Shown one piece after another: positions 35,529-44,439 of a DNA stretch of 53,712 nucleotides (its first letter is position 1; every line of letters starts with the position of its first letter). The notes beneath the pieces were generated by a model. It saw only the letters and a list, made by a program, of their open reading frames with translations. It did no database searches and was not told the origin of the DNA. A program made the position numbers and the translations under genes. This DNA is from Cohnella caldifontis (GTDB lineage: Bacteria; Bacillota; Bacilli; Paenibacillales; Paenibacillaceae). The DNA is taken from contig NZ_JAQZSJ010000028.1 of NCBI RefSeq assembly GCF_029360585.1, positions 1-53,712 of the forward strand. The letters run 5' to 3'.

Positions 35529-37269
35529 GGATTTCCCCCTCCCCAAGCGGCACCCGGATCTTCACCTTGAGGCCGCCAAGATCGCCCCGGGACGCTTGCA
35601 ATCCGCTCCCCTCGCCGAACGTAATGGCGATCCGGCGATGGATATTCACGATTCCGGTCGTCTCGGAACTCTCGTCTTCTTGCGACAGCATTTGGGAAAT
35701 TCGCCTAAGGTCGCTCTCGCTTAACCGGTTGCCGTTATCTTCGACCACGATGGAGGCCCAGCCCGCTTCCCGTTCGAATCGGATGACGATCAAGCCGCCC
35801 CGGGCCATTTTCTCCAGGCTGTGTTCGAACGCGTTCTCGATGATGGGCTGCACGATCAAACGGGGCACCTTCACCGGTTCCAGTTCCGCGGGCAATTCGT
35901 CGAACCGGACCCGGATGCGCCTGGAGAAGCGCATTTCCTGGATTTCGGCGTACATTCTCGCGTGGCGGATCTCCTGATCGAGCGTCACTTCGTCGGAAGC
36001 GTTGCGGGTCACGAACTGAAAGTATTCCCCGAGCATCGTCGTGAACTGCTCGATCCGCTCGGTGTCGCCCGTCTTGGCCATCGTGTTCAGGATAAAGAAG
36101 CTGTTATACAGAAAATGGGGGTTGATCTGGGACTGCAGCTGCTTCAGCTCCGCTCGCTGCGCCATGATTTTCTGTTTGTACGCTTGGTCGATCAACATGC
36201 GCAAATTGACCACCATCTGGTTGAAGCGGGTATAAATGTAGCGGAACTCGTCGTTGGCGTCGTGCGCGATGGTCTGGTCGAGATCGCCGTTTTCCAAACG
36301 GCGGAAGCCTTTAACCAGCTTCAGCAGCGGTTTGTGGATGAACTTGTAAGTCGAGAGGGCATATACGGCGATGATGGCGAGCGCGCCGGACGCGAATAGC
36401 CACGCCCATTTATAGAATTTGTCCAGCGGCTTGCGGACGATCTGCTCCGGGATGAAACGGTAAATGGACATGTCCAGCCGATCGGAGTAGGCATGCGAGA
36501 CGAAATAACGGCGATCGGCCAGCTGCAGGGTGTCCGATCCGCCTACCGGAATTCCCGCGAGCCGTTCTTTTTCGCTTTCCGCCATCCCGTTCGCGGAACC
36601 GCTGCCGATCGCGAAACCGGACCGGCCCAGGAAGAGGACGGTGCTGCTGTCCGGATACGTATTGAACTGCTGGAGCGCCTGTTTCAGCTTGCGGTTGTCC
36701 AGCTCGATTTCGATGGTGAAAAGCGGATTTTTCTCGTTGGCCGCGCTCAGCTTCGCCGCGCTGAGGTACAGGTCGCCCTTCCACTCGATCAGCTTCGTTC
36801 CGCTTTCCCCGAATTCCGTTCGGATCGTCCGATACCGCTCCTCTTCGAACCGGCCCGCACCGTTCAGGGAGGAAAGCGTTTTGGAGATGGGCCGGATATG
36901 GACGCTGACATTGTAGATGTATTTGCTGCTGTTTTGCAGGGAGAAGATCCGGTTCAGCACCGACTGGATTTTTTCCGTTCGCCCGATATCGTCCATCGTC
37001 TCCCAGGCAATGGACAGCTTGTTCAGATCGGAGTCTTCCAACAAGCCGTACTGAAGCAGCTTCATCCGTTCGATTTCGTTCTCGAGATCGCTCAAGTAGA
37101 CGGAGATTTGCGAGACGGCCGTCTTGGAAATATCCTCGCTCGCGGTGCGGATACCCCAATTGTAGATGTATACGCCCAATAGGATGATCGGCAGCATGAT
37201 CAGAACGAACGTGGTGACCAGCCGGATAAAGATCGTATTGCGCAACGAGAATTCGCGCCGCATGATCAA
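35521..37269 (-). CDS. YesM-type sensor histidine kinase (system 4)
   Basis: This 582-residue kinase has membrane helix 1 at about 13-35 and an extracytoplasmic sensor to about 275. A second helix (WAWLFASGALAIIAVYAL) and a HAMP region follow. Phosphoacceptor His385 is in INPHFLYNSFF. The ATPase domain has IIENAFEHSLEK and DNGNRL, where the second glycine of the usual DxGxG box is replaced. The start is TTG at 37269, six bases behind GGGGGAG, or ATG at 37263. It follows the importer 4 permeases after 61 bp and probably senses the same sugar. Confidence 0.92.
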   Translation of the reverse strand: MIMRREFSLRNTIFIRLVTTFVLIMLPIILLGVYIYNWGIRTASEDISKTAVSQISVYLSDLENEIERMKLLQYGLLEDSDLNKLSIAWETMDDIGRTEKIQSVLNRIFSLQNSSKYIYNVSVHIRPISKTLSSLNGAGRFEEERYRTIRTEFGESGTKLIEWKGDLYLSAAKLSAANEKNPLFTIEIELDNRKLKQALQQFNTYPDSSTVLFLGRSGFAIGSGSANGMAESEKERLAGIPVGGSDTLQLADRRYFVSHAYSDRLDMSIYRFIPEQIVRKPLDKFYKWAWLFASGALAIIAVYALSTYKFIHKPLLKLVKGFRRLENGDLDQTIAHDANDEFRYIYTRFNQMVVNLRMLIDQAYKQKIMAQRAELKQLQSQINPHFLYNSFFILNTMAKTGDTERIEQFTTMLGEYFQFVTRNASDEVTLDQEIRHARMYAEIQEMRFSRRIRVRFDELPAELEPVKVPRLIVQPIIENAFEHSLEKMARGGLIVIRFEREAGWASIVVEDNGNRLSESDLRRISQMLSQEDESSETTGIVNIHRRIAITFGEGSGLQASRGDLGGLKVKIRVPLGEGEILV

Positions 37270-37330
37270 CGTTGTCTCCCCCGGTCTTTTTCTCTAGTAT
37301 CGGACACGTCCGTTCCGCATTCAACTCCTT

Positions 37331-38257
37331 TTATCCTTTCACGCTGCCGAGCACGATGCCTTTGACGAAATATTTTTGCAGGAACGGATACGCGGCCAGA
37401 ATCGGCAAGGAGCCGAGAAAAATCTGCGACGATTTGAGCGTCCGATCCGAGATCAGCGTCAAATTCAGCACGTCTTCGCGCGACATCGACCCGAAGTTGA
37501 GCTGAATGACGATCGTCTGAATGAAGCTTTGCAGCGGGTAGTGTTCCGGATTCCCCATCAGGATGAGTCCGTCGAACCAGCTGTTCCAATGCTCGACCAT
37601 CGAGAACAAGGCGAGCGTGGCAATCGCCGGCTTGGAGATCGGGACGAAAATCCGCCATAACGTCGTCCACTGGTTCGCGCCGTCGATCACGGCGGACTCT
37701 TCCAGCTCCTTGGGGACTTCGCGGAAGAAATTCAGCAGCAGCACGACGCTGAAGATCGGAACCGCGCTCGGCAGCACGAGCGCCCAGATGGAATCGAGCA
37801 AGCCCAGCTGCTTGATCGTAATGTACCAGGGAATCAAGCCGCCGTGGAACAGCATCGTCAAAAAGAAAACCCAGGCGTAAACGAGACGGAAACGAAAGCC
37901 GTGGCTTTCTTTCGATAACGGGTAGGCAATCATGATGGTCAGCAGCAGGTTAAGCGGCGTTCCGATGGCGATCCGCTCGAGCGACACGAGCATCGACCGC
38001 CAGAACCCTTCCCGTCCCGCGGTGAATTCGTAGGAGGCAAACGTAAAGTCGACCGGCCAAAGCTTCACGTAGCCGGCGGAAGCGGCGGTACTCGAACTGA
38101 ATGACACCGCGATAATATGGATAAGCGGCAGTACGCACAGCAGCGCGACCACGATCAGGAACGCCGTATTGGCGGCGGCGAACCAGTCGAGCCGCTTGCC
38201 GGCTTTCCAGGAGCCGGACTGCACGGCAGCCGCGGGTTTCATCGATGAGCCGGGCAT
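37331..38257 (-). CDS. YtcP-type carbohydrate ABC permease (importer 4)
   Basis: This 308-residue permease has FHGGLIPWYITIKQLGLL, the EAA loop ELEESAVIDGANQWTTLWRI and the C-terminus YFVKGIVLGSVKG. The ATG at 38257 lies seven bases behind AGGAGG; a long in-frame extension upstream covers the partner permease and is not real. It works with the LplB-type permease whose stop is 11 bp upstream. Confidence 0.94.
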   Translation of the reverse strand: MPGSSMKPAAAVQSGSWKAGKRLDWFAAANTAFLIVVALLCVLPLIHIIAVSFSSSTAASAGYVKLWPVDFTFASYEFTAGREGFWRSMLVSLERIAIGTPLNLLLTIMIAYPLSKESHGFRFRLVYAWVFFLTMLFHGGLIPWYITIKQLGLLDSIWALVLPSAVPIFSVVLLLNFFREVPKELEESAVIDGANQWTTLWRIFVPISKPAIATLALFSMVEHWNSWFDGLILMGNPEHYPLQSFIQTIVIQLNFGSMSREDVLNLTLISDRTLKSSQIFLGSLPILAAYPFLQKYFVKGIVLGSVKG

Positions 38258-38268
38258 AGGGGGACCTC

Positions 38269-39171
38269 CTAGAAGATTCTGTATTTGGCGAACCGATACG
38301 CGAAGAAGTACGCGCTTCCGATCAGAATGAACGACACGATCGATTTGAAGAAGCCGACGGCCGTCGCCACTCCGTATTGGGCATCCAGCAAGCCGATCCG
38401 GTAGACGAACGTGTCCAGAATGTCGCCGCTCTCGTAGACCTGGGGACTGTACAGATTGAACACTTGGTCGAAGCCGGCGTTCAGGAGCTGTCCCAAACTG
38501 AGCACGGACAGCAGGACGATGACCATGCGCATGCCGGGCAGCGTGATGTGCCACGCCTTCTTCCAGCGGTTCGCGCCGTCGATCGTGGCCGCTTCGTACA
38601 AGCCCGGATCGATCCCCGTAATGGCGGCCAAATACACGATGGTGCCGTAGCCGAAGTTTTTCCAGATGTCCGATACGATGAGCGTGGTCGGAAACCACTT
38701 ATTGTCCCCCAGGAAAAAGATCGGTTCGAGGCCGAACGATTTCAGCACCTGGTTCACGAGGCCCGTAGAAGGGGACAGCAGGTCGATCAGAATGCCGCCG
38801 AGCACGACCCAGGACAGGAAATAGGGAAGGTAGATGGTCGTTTGGACGGATCGTTTGACGACCTCGTTCTTTAATTCGTTCAGCAAGATCGCGAAAACGA
38901 TCGGCACGACCAGCCCGAGCACCAGCTTGAAGCTGGAGATGTACAACGTGTTCCAGAGCACTTGGGTGAAGCTGGGCAGATCCATGACATAGTCGAAATT
39001 GTCCCAGCCGACCCATTTCTGATGCCCGAACAAGCCTCTGGCCGGAATGAACTTCTGAAAGGCAATGACGATGCCGGCCATGGGTACGTAAGAAAAAACC
39101 GCGATAAACAACAAGCCCGGTACGATCATGAAGTGCAGGGGGAGCTCCCTCCGCATCTTTCCGTTCATCAT
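38269..39171 (-). CDS. LplB-type carbohydrate ABC permease (importer 4)
   Basis: This 300-residue permease begins with HFMIVPGLLFIAVFSYVPMA in its first membrane helix. It carries FQKFIPARGLFGHQKWVGW and the EAA loop GLYEAATIDGANRWKKAWHI, and ends with AYRFAKYRIF. It follows the importer 4 lipoprotein gene across a 75-bp gap containing a large hairpin. Confidence 0.94.
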   Translation of the reverse strand: MMNGKMRRELPLHFMIVPGLLFIAVFSYVPMAGIVIAFQKFIPARGLFGHQKWVGWDNFDYVMDLPSFTQVLWNTLYISSFKLVLGLVVPIVFAILLNELKNEVVKRSVQTTIYLPYFLSWVVLGGILIDLLSPSTGLVNQVLKSFGLEPIFFLGDNKWFPTTLIVSDIWKNFGYGTIVYLAAITGIDPGLYEAATIDGANRWKKAWHITLPGMRMVIVLLSVLSLGQLLNAGFDQVFNLYSPQVYESGDILDTFVYRIGLLDAQYGVATAVGFFKSIVSFILIGSAYFFAYRFAKYRIF

Positions 39172-39202
39172 GCAACGCTCCTCTCCGTCTCCAGTGACAA
39201 GA

Positions 39203-39241
39203 AGCAGGGAAGCCGGCGCATCGGCGCCCGTCTCCCCTGCT
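39203..39241 (-). terminator. Intercistronic hairpin after binding protein 4
   Basis: The arms starting AGCAGGGAAGCCGGCGC and ending CTCCCCTGCT pair over about 15 bp with mismatches, around ATCG. No T-run follows. It probably stabilises the upstream lipoprotein mRNA or gives partial termination before the permease genes. Confidence 0.6.
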
Positions 39242-39246
39242 CGCCT

Positions 39247-40998
39247 TTACTTCTTCGTCGATGCGTACCACTCGTTGACTTCTTGCGTAATCTTGTCGCC
39301 GCCAAGCTTCTTCCAGTCGGCCACGAATTTGTCGAATTCGTCGATCGATTGGCCGAGAATGATCTTGACGAACGTCTCGTTCTGCATTTTCTCGAGCGTC
39401 GCTTTCCGTTCGACCATCGTCGGCGTCGGCGCCCCGACGAATTTATCGATCAGGAACTGGTCGTTCTTGTCGTACTGGTCGGTAATGCCCATCGAACCTT
39501 CCGGTCCGTAGATGCGCTCCCAGCCCCATACCGCGAAGCCTTCCTTGGAGCCGGAGTTGTACAGGTCGATCTTTTCCTGAATCGTCTTCGGTTCGCCCGT
39601 AAGCTTCGAGAAGTCGCCGGCTTTGCGCGCCGCGTCGATTTCGCGGAACGCCGTGACGTTCTTCTTCGGAGGCGCCGGAGTAACCGGAGACAGCTGCCAT
39701 ACGCTTTCCGCTTCTTTCGGCGCGTAATACTTGTCGAACTCGGCGGTTTCGCCCCAGTTCTTCTCCACGTGCATATTGAACAGTTTGATGACCGCTTCCG
39801 GATGCTTGGCGCCTTTGCGGACGGCGAAGAACTTCGTGGTGCTGAACTTTTCCGGCACCATCGCCTTGCTGCCGTCCTCCGTAACGATGGGGAACGCGCG
39901 CCACTGCGCCTTGGGATCGTTATCCTTGTTCAGCTGGAGCGGCCAGATGGAGTTCCATTGCTCCCCGTACTCCAAACCCAGCTTGCCCGCCGTAATATCC
40001 TCGGCCACTTTGCCGCCGTCCTTGATGCCGAATTCCTTGTCGAGCTGGCCGTTCTTCATCATGTCCTGAAGCACCTGAAGCGCTTTTTTCACTTCCGGCT
40101 GGATGCTGCCGAACGCGAGCTTGCCGTCCGGGCCTTCGATCCAGATGTTCGGATAAGCCTTGTAGCCGGCCATGAACCCTTCCAATCCCATCGATCCGCC
40201 CCAGAGGCCTTTGGTCAAGCCGAGACCGACCGTATCCTTCTTGCCGTTGCCGTCCGGGTCGTTCTCGGAGAACGCTTTCGCGATCGCGAGCACGTCCGCC
40301 ATCGTCTTCGGAGGCTGGAGCCCGACCTTTTCCAGCCAATCGGTGCGAACCCAGATGAACATGGCCCTCTCGATCGAAGGCTCCACCTGCGGGACGGCCA
40401 TCAGCTTGCCGTTCAGCGTCGCGGCGTCGAACGGGCCGCTGCCTTCCTGCGACAGGATGTCTTTCAGGAGCGGCGAAGCGTATTTCTCGTACAAATCCGT
40501 CATGTCTTCGATCATGTCGGACTCCGCCAACTGCTTCAGTTGGATCGCGTTGACCGGCAGGAAATCCGGCAGCTCGCCGGACGCCAGCGTCACGTTCATC
40601 TTCTGCTGGTATTGGTCCGACTCCGGGTTGCCCTTCACGACCCAATCGTATTTGATTTTGATGCCGAGCTGCTCTTCGTACAGCCGGGACCACCGGTTGT
40701 CTTCCAGCGTTTCGCCCTTCAGAACGCCGAGTACGTTATTCTCGACGACGTCGCTCAGGTTCCGAACGGTCGTCACTTCGATCGGCGGGTCGTACTTGCC
40801 CAGCGGATCGATTGCCGTTTCGTTTCCTCCCGCGGAATCGCCGCTCGCGCTGGGCGAGCTCTGCTGGGTTTGCGCGCTGGGCGAGCCGCTTGCCTCGCCG
40901 CTTTTTCCGTTGCCGCTGCACGCCGACAGCACGAGCGCCGTCGCCATCAGCAGCGCCAGTCCATGGACGAGGCGCTTCTTGCCGGATTTGCTTTCCAT
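39247..40998 (-). CDS. LplA-type substrate-binding lipoprotein (importer 4)
   Basis: This 583-residue lipoprotein has the hydrophobic core GLALLMATALVL and the lipobox ending at Cys27 (VLSAC), followed by a Ser/Gln/Gly-rich linker. The mature part is of the large class that pairs with LplB/YtcP permeases (WSRLYEEQLGIKIKYDW). The ATG at 40998 is seven bases from GGGGGA; one two codons earlier abuts it. It is the first gene of a likely unit lipoprotein-permease-permease-kinase-regulator, and presumably binds xylo- or arabinoxylo-oligosaccharides. Confidence 0.93.
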   Translation of the reverse strand: MESKSGKKRLVHGLALLMATALVLSACSGNGKSGEASGSPSAQTQQSSPSASGDSAGGNETAIDPLGKYDPPIEVTTVRNLSDVVENNVLGVLKGETLEDNRWSRLYEEQLGIKIKYDWVVKGNPESDQYQQKMNVTLASGELPDFLPVNAIQLKQLAESDMIEDMTDLYEKYASPLLKDILSQEGSGPFDAATLNGKLMAVPQVEPSIERAMFIWVRTDWLEKVGLQPPKTMADVLAIAKAFSENDPDGNGKKDTVGLGLTKGLWGGSMGLEGFMAGYKAYPNIWIEGPDGKLAFGSIQPEVKKALQVLQDMMKNGQLDKEFGIKDGGKVAEDITAGKLGLEYGEQWNSIWPLQLNKDNDPKAQWRAFPIVTEDGSKAMVPEKFSTTKFFAVRKGAKHPEAVIKLFNMHVEKNWGETAEFDKYYAPKEAESVWQLSPVTPAPPKKNVTAFREIDAARKAGDFSKLTGEPKTIQEKIDLYNSGSKEGFAVWGWERIYGPEGSMGITDQYDKNDQFLIDKFVGAPTPTMVERKATLEKMQNETFVKIILGQSIDEFDKFVADWKKLGGDKITQEVNEWYASTKK

Positions 40999-41055
40999 TC
41001 CCATTCCCCCTATGCGTGATGAGTAGCATCCATGTCTTTCCTTGAATACGCATTC

Positions 41056-41085
41056 ATTATAGGGATTCGAATGAAAGCGCTACAA
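41056..41085 (-). promoter_or_regulatory. Promoter of importer 4 with overlapping cre-like site
   Basis: TATAAT (41056-41061) and TTGTAG (41080-41085) are 18 bp apart on the minus strand, 58 bp before the lipoprotein start. The plus strand reads TGAAAGCGCTACAA at 41072-41085, a good CcpA-operator match that covers the -35 and spacer, so CcpA binding would block RNA polymerase. Confidence 0.65.
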
Positions 41086-41267
41086 TGTGCAACTTTTTAC
41101 ATCGTTACCCGTTATTGACGTCTTTGAAAGCGGAATCAATCCGGTTCGTTTTGAAGTTCGAACCCGATCGGAATGCCGCTTTCGTTCCCGATATTGTCTT
41201 TTCGAGGCAATTCTCTAATATAAGATTAGGATGATAGGGAGTCGCGACCGTTCGAAGGAGGATGCGG

Positions 41268-42035
41268 ATGACCCATATCTACTATGCCGTATGCGACGCC
41301 GTACACGATCGCCATTTCGTTCTTGACGTTCCCGAAGGCCACCACTGGCTGCTTGTCGTCACCAAAACTCCCGCTCTATTCTGGGTCGAGGGCGAGCTCA
41401 AGGAATACCCTCCCCACAGCGCCGTCCTCTACCGTCCGCATCAGAAAGTGTATTATAGAGCTTGCGGCGAGCATTATATCAACAACTGGCTGCGTTTCGT
41501 ATCCGACGAACCCTTCATTACGGAATCGTCGCTCCCCTTCGGCGTTCCTTTTTCCCTCGGCGATCCGGACTATTGCCACAAGCTGTTCGAATTGCTGGTC
41601 AACGAACACCACTTCAATCGGGATTACCGGGAATCCTCCATCGACTGTCTGCTCCGAACGTTGTTCAACAAACTGCTGGAATCCTGCTTCCAAGACGGCG
41701 TCACGCCGCAATATTACAATCTTCTAAGGCTTCGCGCGGCCATTCGGAACAACCCGGCGGATTCCTGGACGGTTCCGAAAATGGCGGAATTTCTCCGGAT
41801 CAGCCCGGGCTACCTGCAGACCGTCTACAAAAGGACGTTCGGCATTTCCTGCATGGACGACGTCATCAACAGCCGGATCCGATTGGCCAAAGAGTATTTG
41901 ATGCACGGCTCCCCCATTATCGCCGAAGTCGCTTTCCGATGCGGTTATCGCCACGTGGAGCACTTCTGCCGGCAGTTCAAGCGAGTAACCGGATTGGCTC
42001 CGAAAAACTATCAAAAGCACGCGGGGGATGGATGA
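41268..42035 (+). CDS. AraC family transcriptional regulator, copy 1
   Basis: This 255-residue regulator has an N-terminal cupin-like sensing domain (HHWLLVVTKTPALFWVEGEL) and a C-terminal AraC helix-turn-helix pair (FLRISPGYLQTVYKRTF and VAFRCGYRHVEHFCRQF). The ATG at 41268 lies six bases after GGAGG and matches the MNHIYY start of copy 2. It is divergent from the importer 4 operon. It has no receiver domain, so it probably binds a small ligand directly. Confidence 0.92.
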   Translation: MTHIYYAVCDAVHDRHFVLDVPEGHHWLLVVTKTPALFWVEGELKEYPPHSAVLYRPHQKVYYRACGEHYINNWLRFVSDEPFITESSLPFGVPFSLGDPDYCHKLFELLVNEHHFNRDYRESSIDCLLRTLFNKLLESCFQDGVTPQYYNLLRLRAAIRNNPADSWTVPKMAEFLRISPGYLQTVYKRTFGISCMDDVINSRIRLAKEYLMHGSPIIAEVAFRCGYRHVEHFCRQFKRVTGLAPKNYQKHAGDG

Positions 42036-42090
42036 CCCGCCGCCGTTCGTCAACGACTCCCCAAGACGAAAGCGAGAGGAAGAATAACGA

Positions 42091-42894
42091 ATGAACCATA
42101 TCTACTACGTAGAATGCGATGCTGCGCACGCCGGCAATTTCGTTTTCGACATTCCTCAAGGCCATCACTGCTGGCTTCTGGTCATCACCAAGACGCCCGC
42201 CCAATTCTGGGTGAACGGGGAACTCCGGGAATACCCGCCATACAGCGCCATCCTCTATCGCGCGAATCAGAAAATCTATTATCGGGCCTGCGCCGATCGA
42301 TACGTCAACAATTGGATCCGCTTCGAATCCGACGAACCTTACGTGACGAAAACGTCGCTGCCGTTCGGCGTCCCGTTTTCGCTCAACGATCCGGATTATT
42401 GCCACAAGCTGTTCGAACTGCTGGTCATCGAGCACAACTTCAATCGGGACTACAAGAAATCCTCCATCGATTGTCTGCTGAGGACCCTGTTCAACAAACT
42501 GCTCGAATCCTACTTCCAAGACGGCATTACGCCCCATTACTACAATCTTCTGAGGCTTCGCTCCGCGATTCAGGGCAACCCGGGCGATCATTGGACCGTT
42601 CCGAAAATGGCGGACTTCGTCCGGACCAGCCCGGGCTATCTGCAGACCCTTTACAAAAAGACGTTCGGCATCTCCTGCATGGACGACGTCATCAACAGTC
42701 GAATCCGGCTGGCCAAAGAATATTTGCTCCACGGCTCCCAAAGCATTGCCGAAGTCGCGTTTCAATGCGGTTATCGCAACGTGGAGCATTTCTGCCGGCA
42801 GTTCAAACAAGCAACCGGATGTACGCCGAGAAAATACCTCAAGCATGCCGACGAAATCGCGGTCGCGCAGGCCGCATCGGACACTCCGTCATGA
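42091..42894 (+). CDS. AraC family transcriptional regulator, copy 2
   Basis: This 267-residue protein is a clear tandem paralogue of copy 1, colinear from the first residues to the end of the DNA-binding domain, with a short extra tail (ADEIAVAQAASDTPS). Most recognition-helix residues are shared (YLQTLYKKTFGISCMDDVINSR). AGAGGAAG precedes the ATG and the gap to copy 1 is 55 bp, so the two are probably co-transcribed. It ends 64 bp from the convergent hydrolase-like gene. Confidence 0.92.
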   Translation: MNHIYYVECDAAHAGNFVFDIPQGHHCWLLVITKTPAQFWVNGELREYPPYSAILYRANQKIYYRACADRYVNNWIRFESDEPYVTKTSLPFGVPFSLNDPDYCHKLFELLVIEHNFNRDYKKSSIDCLLRTLFNKLLESYFQDGITPHYYNLLRLRSAIQGNPGDHWTVPKMADFVRTSPGYLQTLYKKTFGISCMDDVINSRIRLAKEYLLHGSQSIAEVAFQCGYRNVEHFCRQFKQATGCTPRKYLKHADEIAVAQAASDTPS

Positions 42895-42958
42895 ACGGCG
42901 AAACGGGCTAACCTCGCGATTGCATCAGTTGGCGCCTTCCGTTTCGATGGATCCCGGA

Positions 42959-44414
42959 TTATTTCGTTCCCCTCGCGAATGAGTCGTAGATGCGGTTCCT
43001 TCTCGCCCTCTCGTCCGGGCTGAGCTTTTGCGCGTCGGCGATCTCGTAACCTCCGAAAGTGTCATATAGCCTGGATGAGGGGTCGACTTCCACATAGGTG
43101 CACCAAGGCAGCCAATGATAGTGGCTTTGCAGGGTTTGGCCGATGAAGTTGCCGCTCTCGTGCCCGAGGCCGGGCATGATATATCCGGCGCTGCCGTCCA
43201 CGTCGTTGGACTGCCGGGTGTTCTTATGGATAAACTCGGCGAAATCCAGGTAATGCTCGTCGCCGGTGATCACGTAAAGCCTGTAATACGTGTACGAGCA
43301 GGCGGCCATATACACGTCGGCTCCCCCGCCGATCGTGATGATGCTCTGACCGCTGATGGAATACCGGTTGAAAGGATGTTTCGGCCAAGGCGTACGTACC
43401 GGGAACGTCCAAGCATAGGTCCAAGTCTCGGTATAGTCGGCGGCGCCGATCGCCCCCTCCAGCCATCGGTCCCCGCCGGTCAGATCATAAAGGGCCAGGA
43501 AGCCGAACAAAGCGTAAATGCCGGCCTCTTTGTCCTGGATGTCGGAGTTGTCGCAGGTGCCGCCCCGGTATTCCATGTTCGAATAGACGTTATCGTAAGA
43601 CCACTCGCCGGCCCGGAGCGCGGCGGTCCGGTATTTTTCTTCGCCGGTCACGAGGTGGAACAACACCAGGAAACGGATCACGCTGGGCGTGTTGGCTTTC
43701 GAGTCCATGCGGATGGAACCGTCGGTATGATACGCGCGGTAAAAGCTGCCGTCTTCGTTCTGGACGTTCACGAGCCAATCGGCGGTCTTCCGGCAGAACT
43801 CCAGCCATGCGGGCTTCTCGATGCCTTTCCCTCGCATGTAGAGGTAAGCGTCCAGGATGGCCTCGATCCCGTCGGCCAGCATCCGCACGTAATGCGGATA
43901 CGGCTCGAACCCCCGGATGTTGGGGTTATAGCACATGTGCGGCAAGCCGGATTCGGTCATGGCCGTCCGCACCCAGAAATCGATCACGCTCACGCCTTTG
44001 TCATAGGCTTCGGGGTCGTTTTCCTTGTCGCCGTACCGCAGCAGTTGATAGCCGATCCCGGGCTGCTGCCCGACGAAGCCGAATTGGAAAGACACGCATG
44101 AGATATCCATGTCGGGCAATTGGCAGGCAAAGGGCAGCCCGTACGAGTCTCCGTACTGCCGCGTGTATCGGGTCAAAATCTTCATGCAGTTGTGGAAATG
44201 GGCTTCGTTATCCACTTCGAACAATTGATCGCGAAGGCGATCGTAAGCGACCCGCCAGACGTCTCGCATCATCGACTGAAAGCTGCCGTAATGCCCGAAG
44301 TTTACGGCCACAGAACATGGGCCGTTTGTTGAAATAGAGCCGTTGGCCGTTTTTCCGAACTTCGACTCCGCCTTCTTGAAAGACCAAAGCATAGCTGCCG
44401 TTTTCGAGTTTCAT
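42959..44414 (-). pseudogene. Frameshifted all-helical hydrolase-like protein
   Basis: The ATG at 44414 has AAGGAGG at seven bases and starts MKLENGSYALVFQEGG...YFNKRPM. That frame then leaves the long downstream frame, which runs from about 44320 to the stop at 42959. Removing one T in ATGTTCTGTGG (minus strand) would join them as KRPMFVAVNFGHYGSFQ. The C-terminal ~440 residues show repeated helical pairs and motifs (DNEAHFHNCMKILTRY, VGQQPGIGYQLLRYG, GGTCDNSDIQDKEAGIYALFGF) of an (alpha/alpha) toroid of unknown substrate. The short strand-rich N-terminus suggests that a beta-sandwich may also have been deleted. An alternative ATG at 44392 has no ribosome site. It follows the carboxylesterase by 25 bp. 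Sequencing error is possible. Confidence 0.65.
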
Positions 44415-44439
44415 CGCGCGTCCTCCTTGGGGTAGACGA

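Noticed and set aside
38962..41019. A 685-codon open frame on the plus strand
   Set aside because: It is antisense to the importer 4 permease and lipoprotein, is arginine-rich and low in recognisable motifs, and lacks a ribosome site. It is a GC-bias shadow, as are the long plus-strand frames at 266-1222, 7093-8556 and 52-53 kb.
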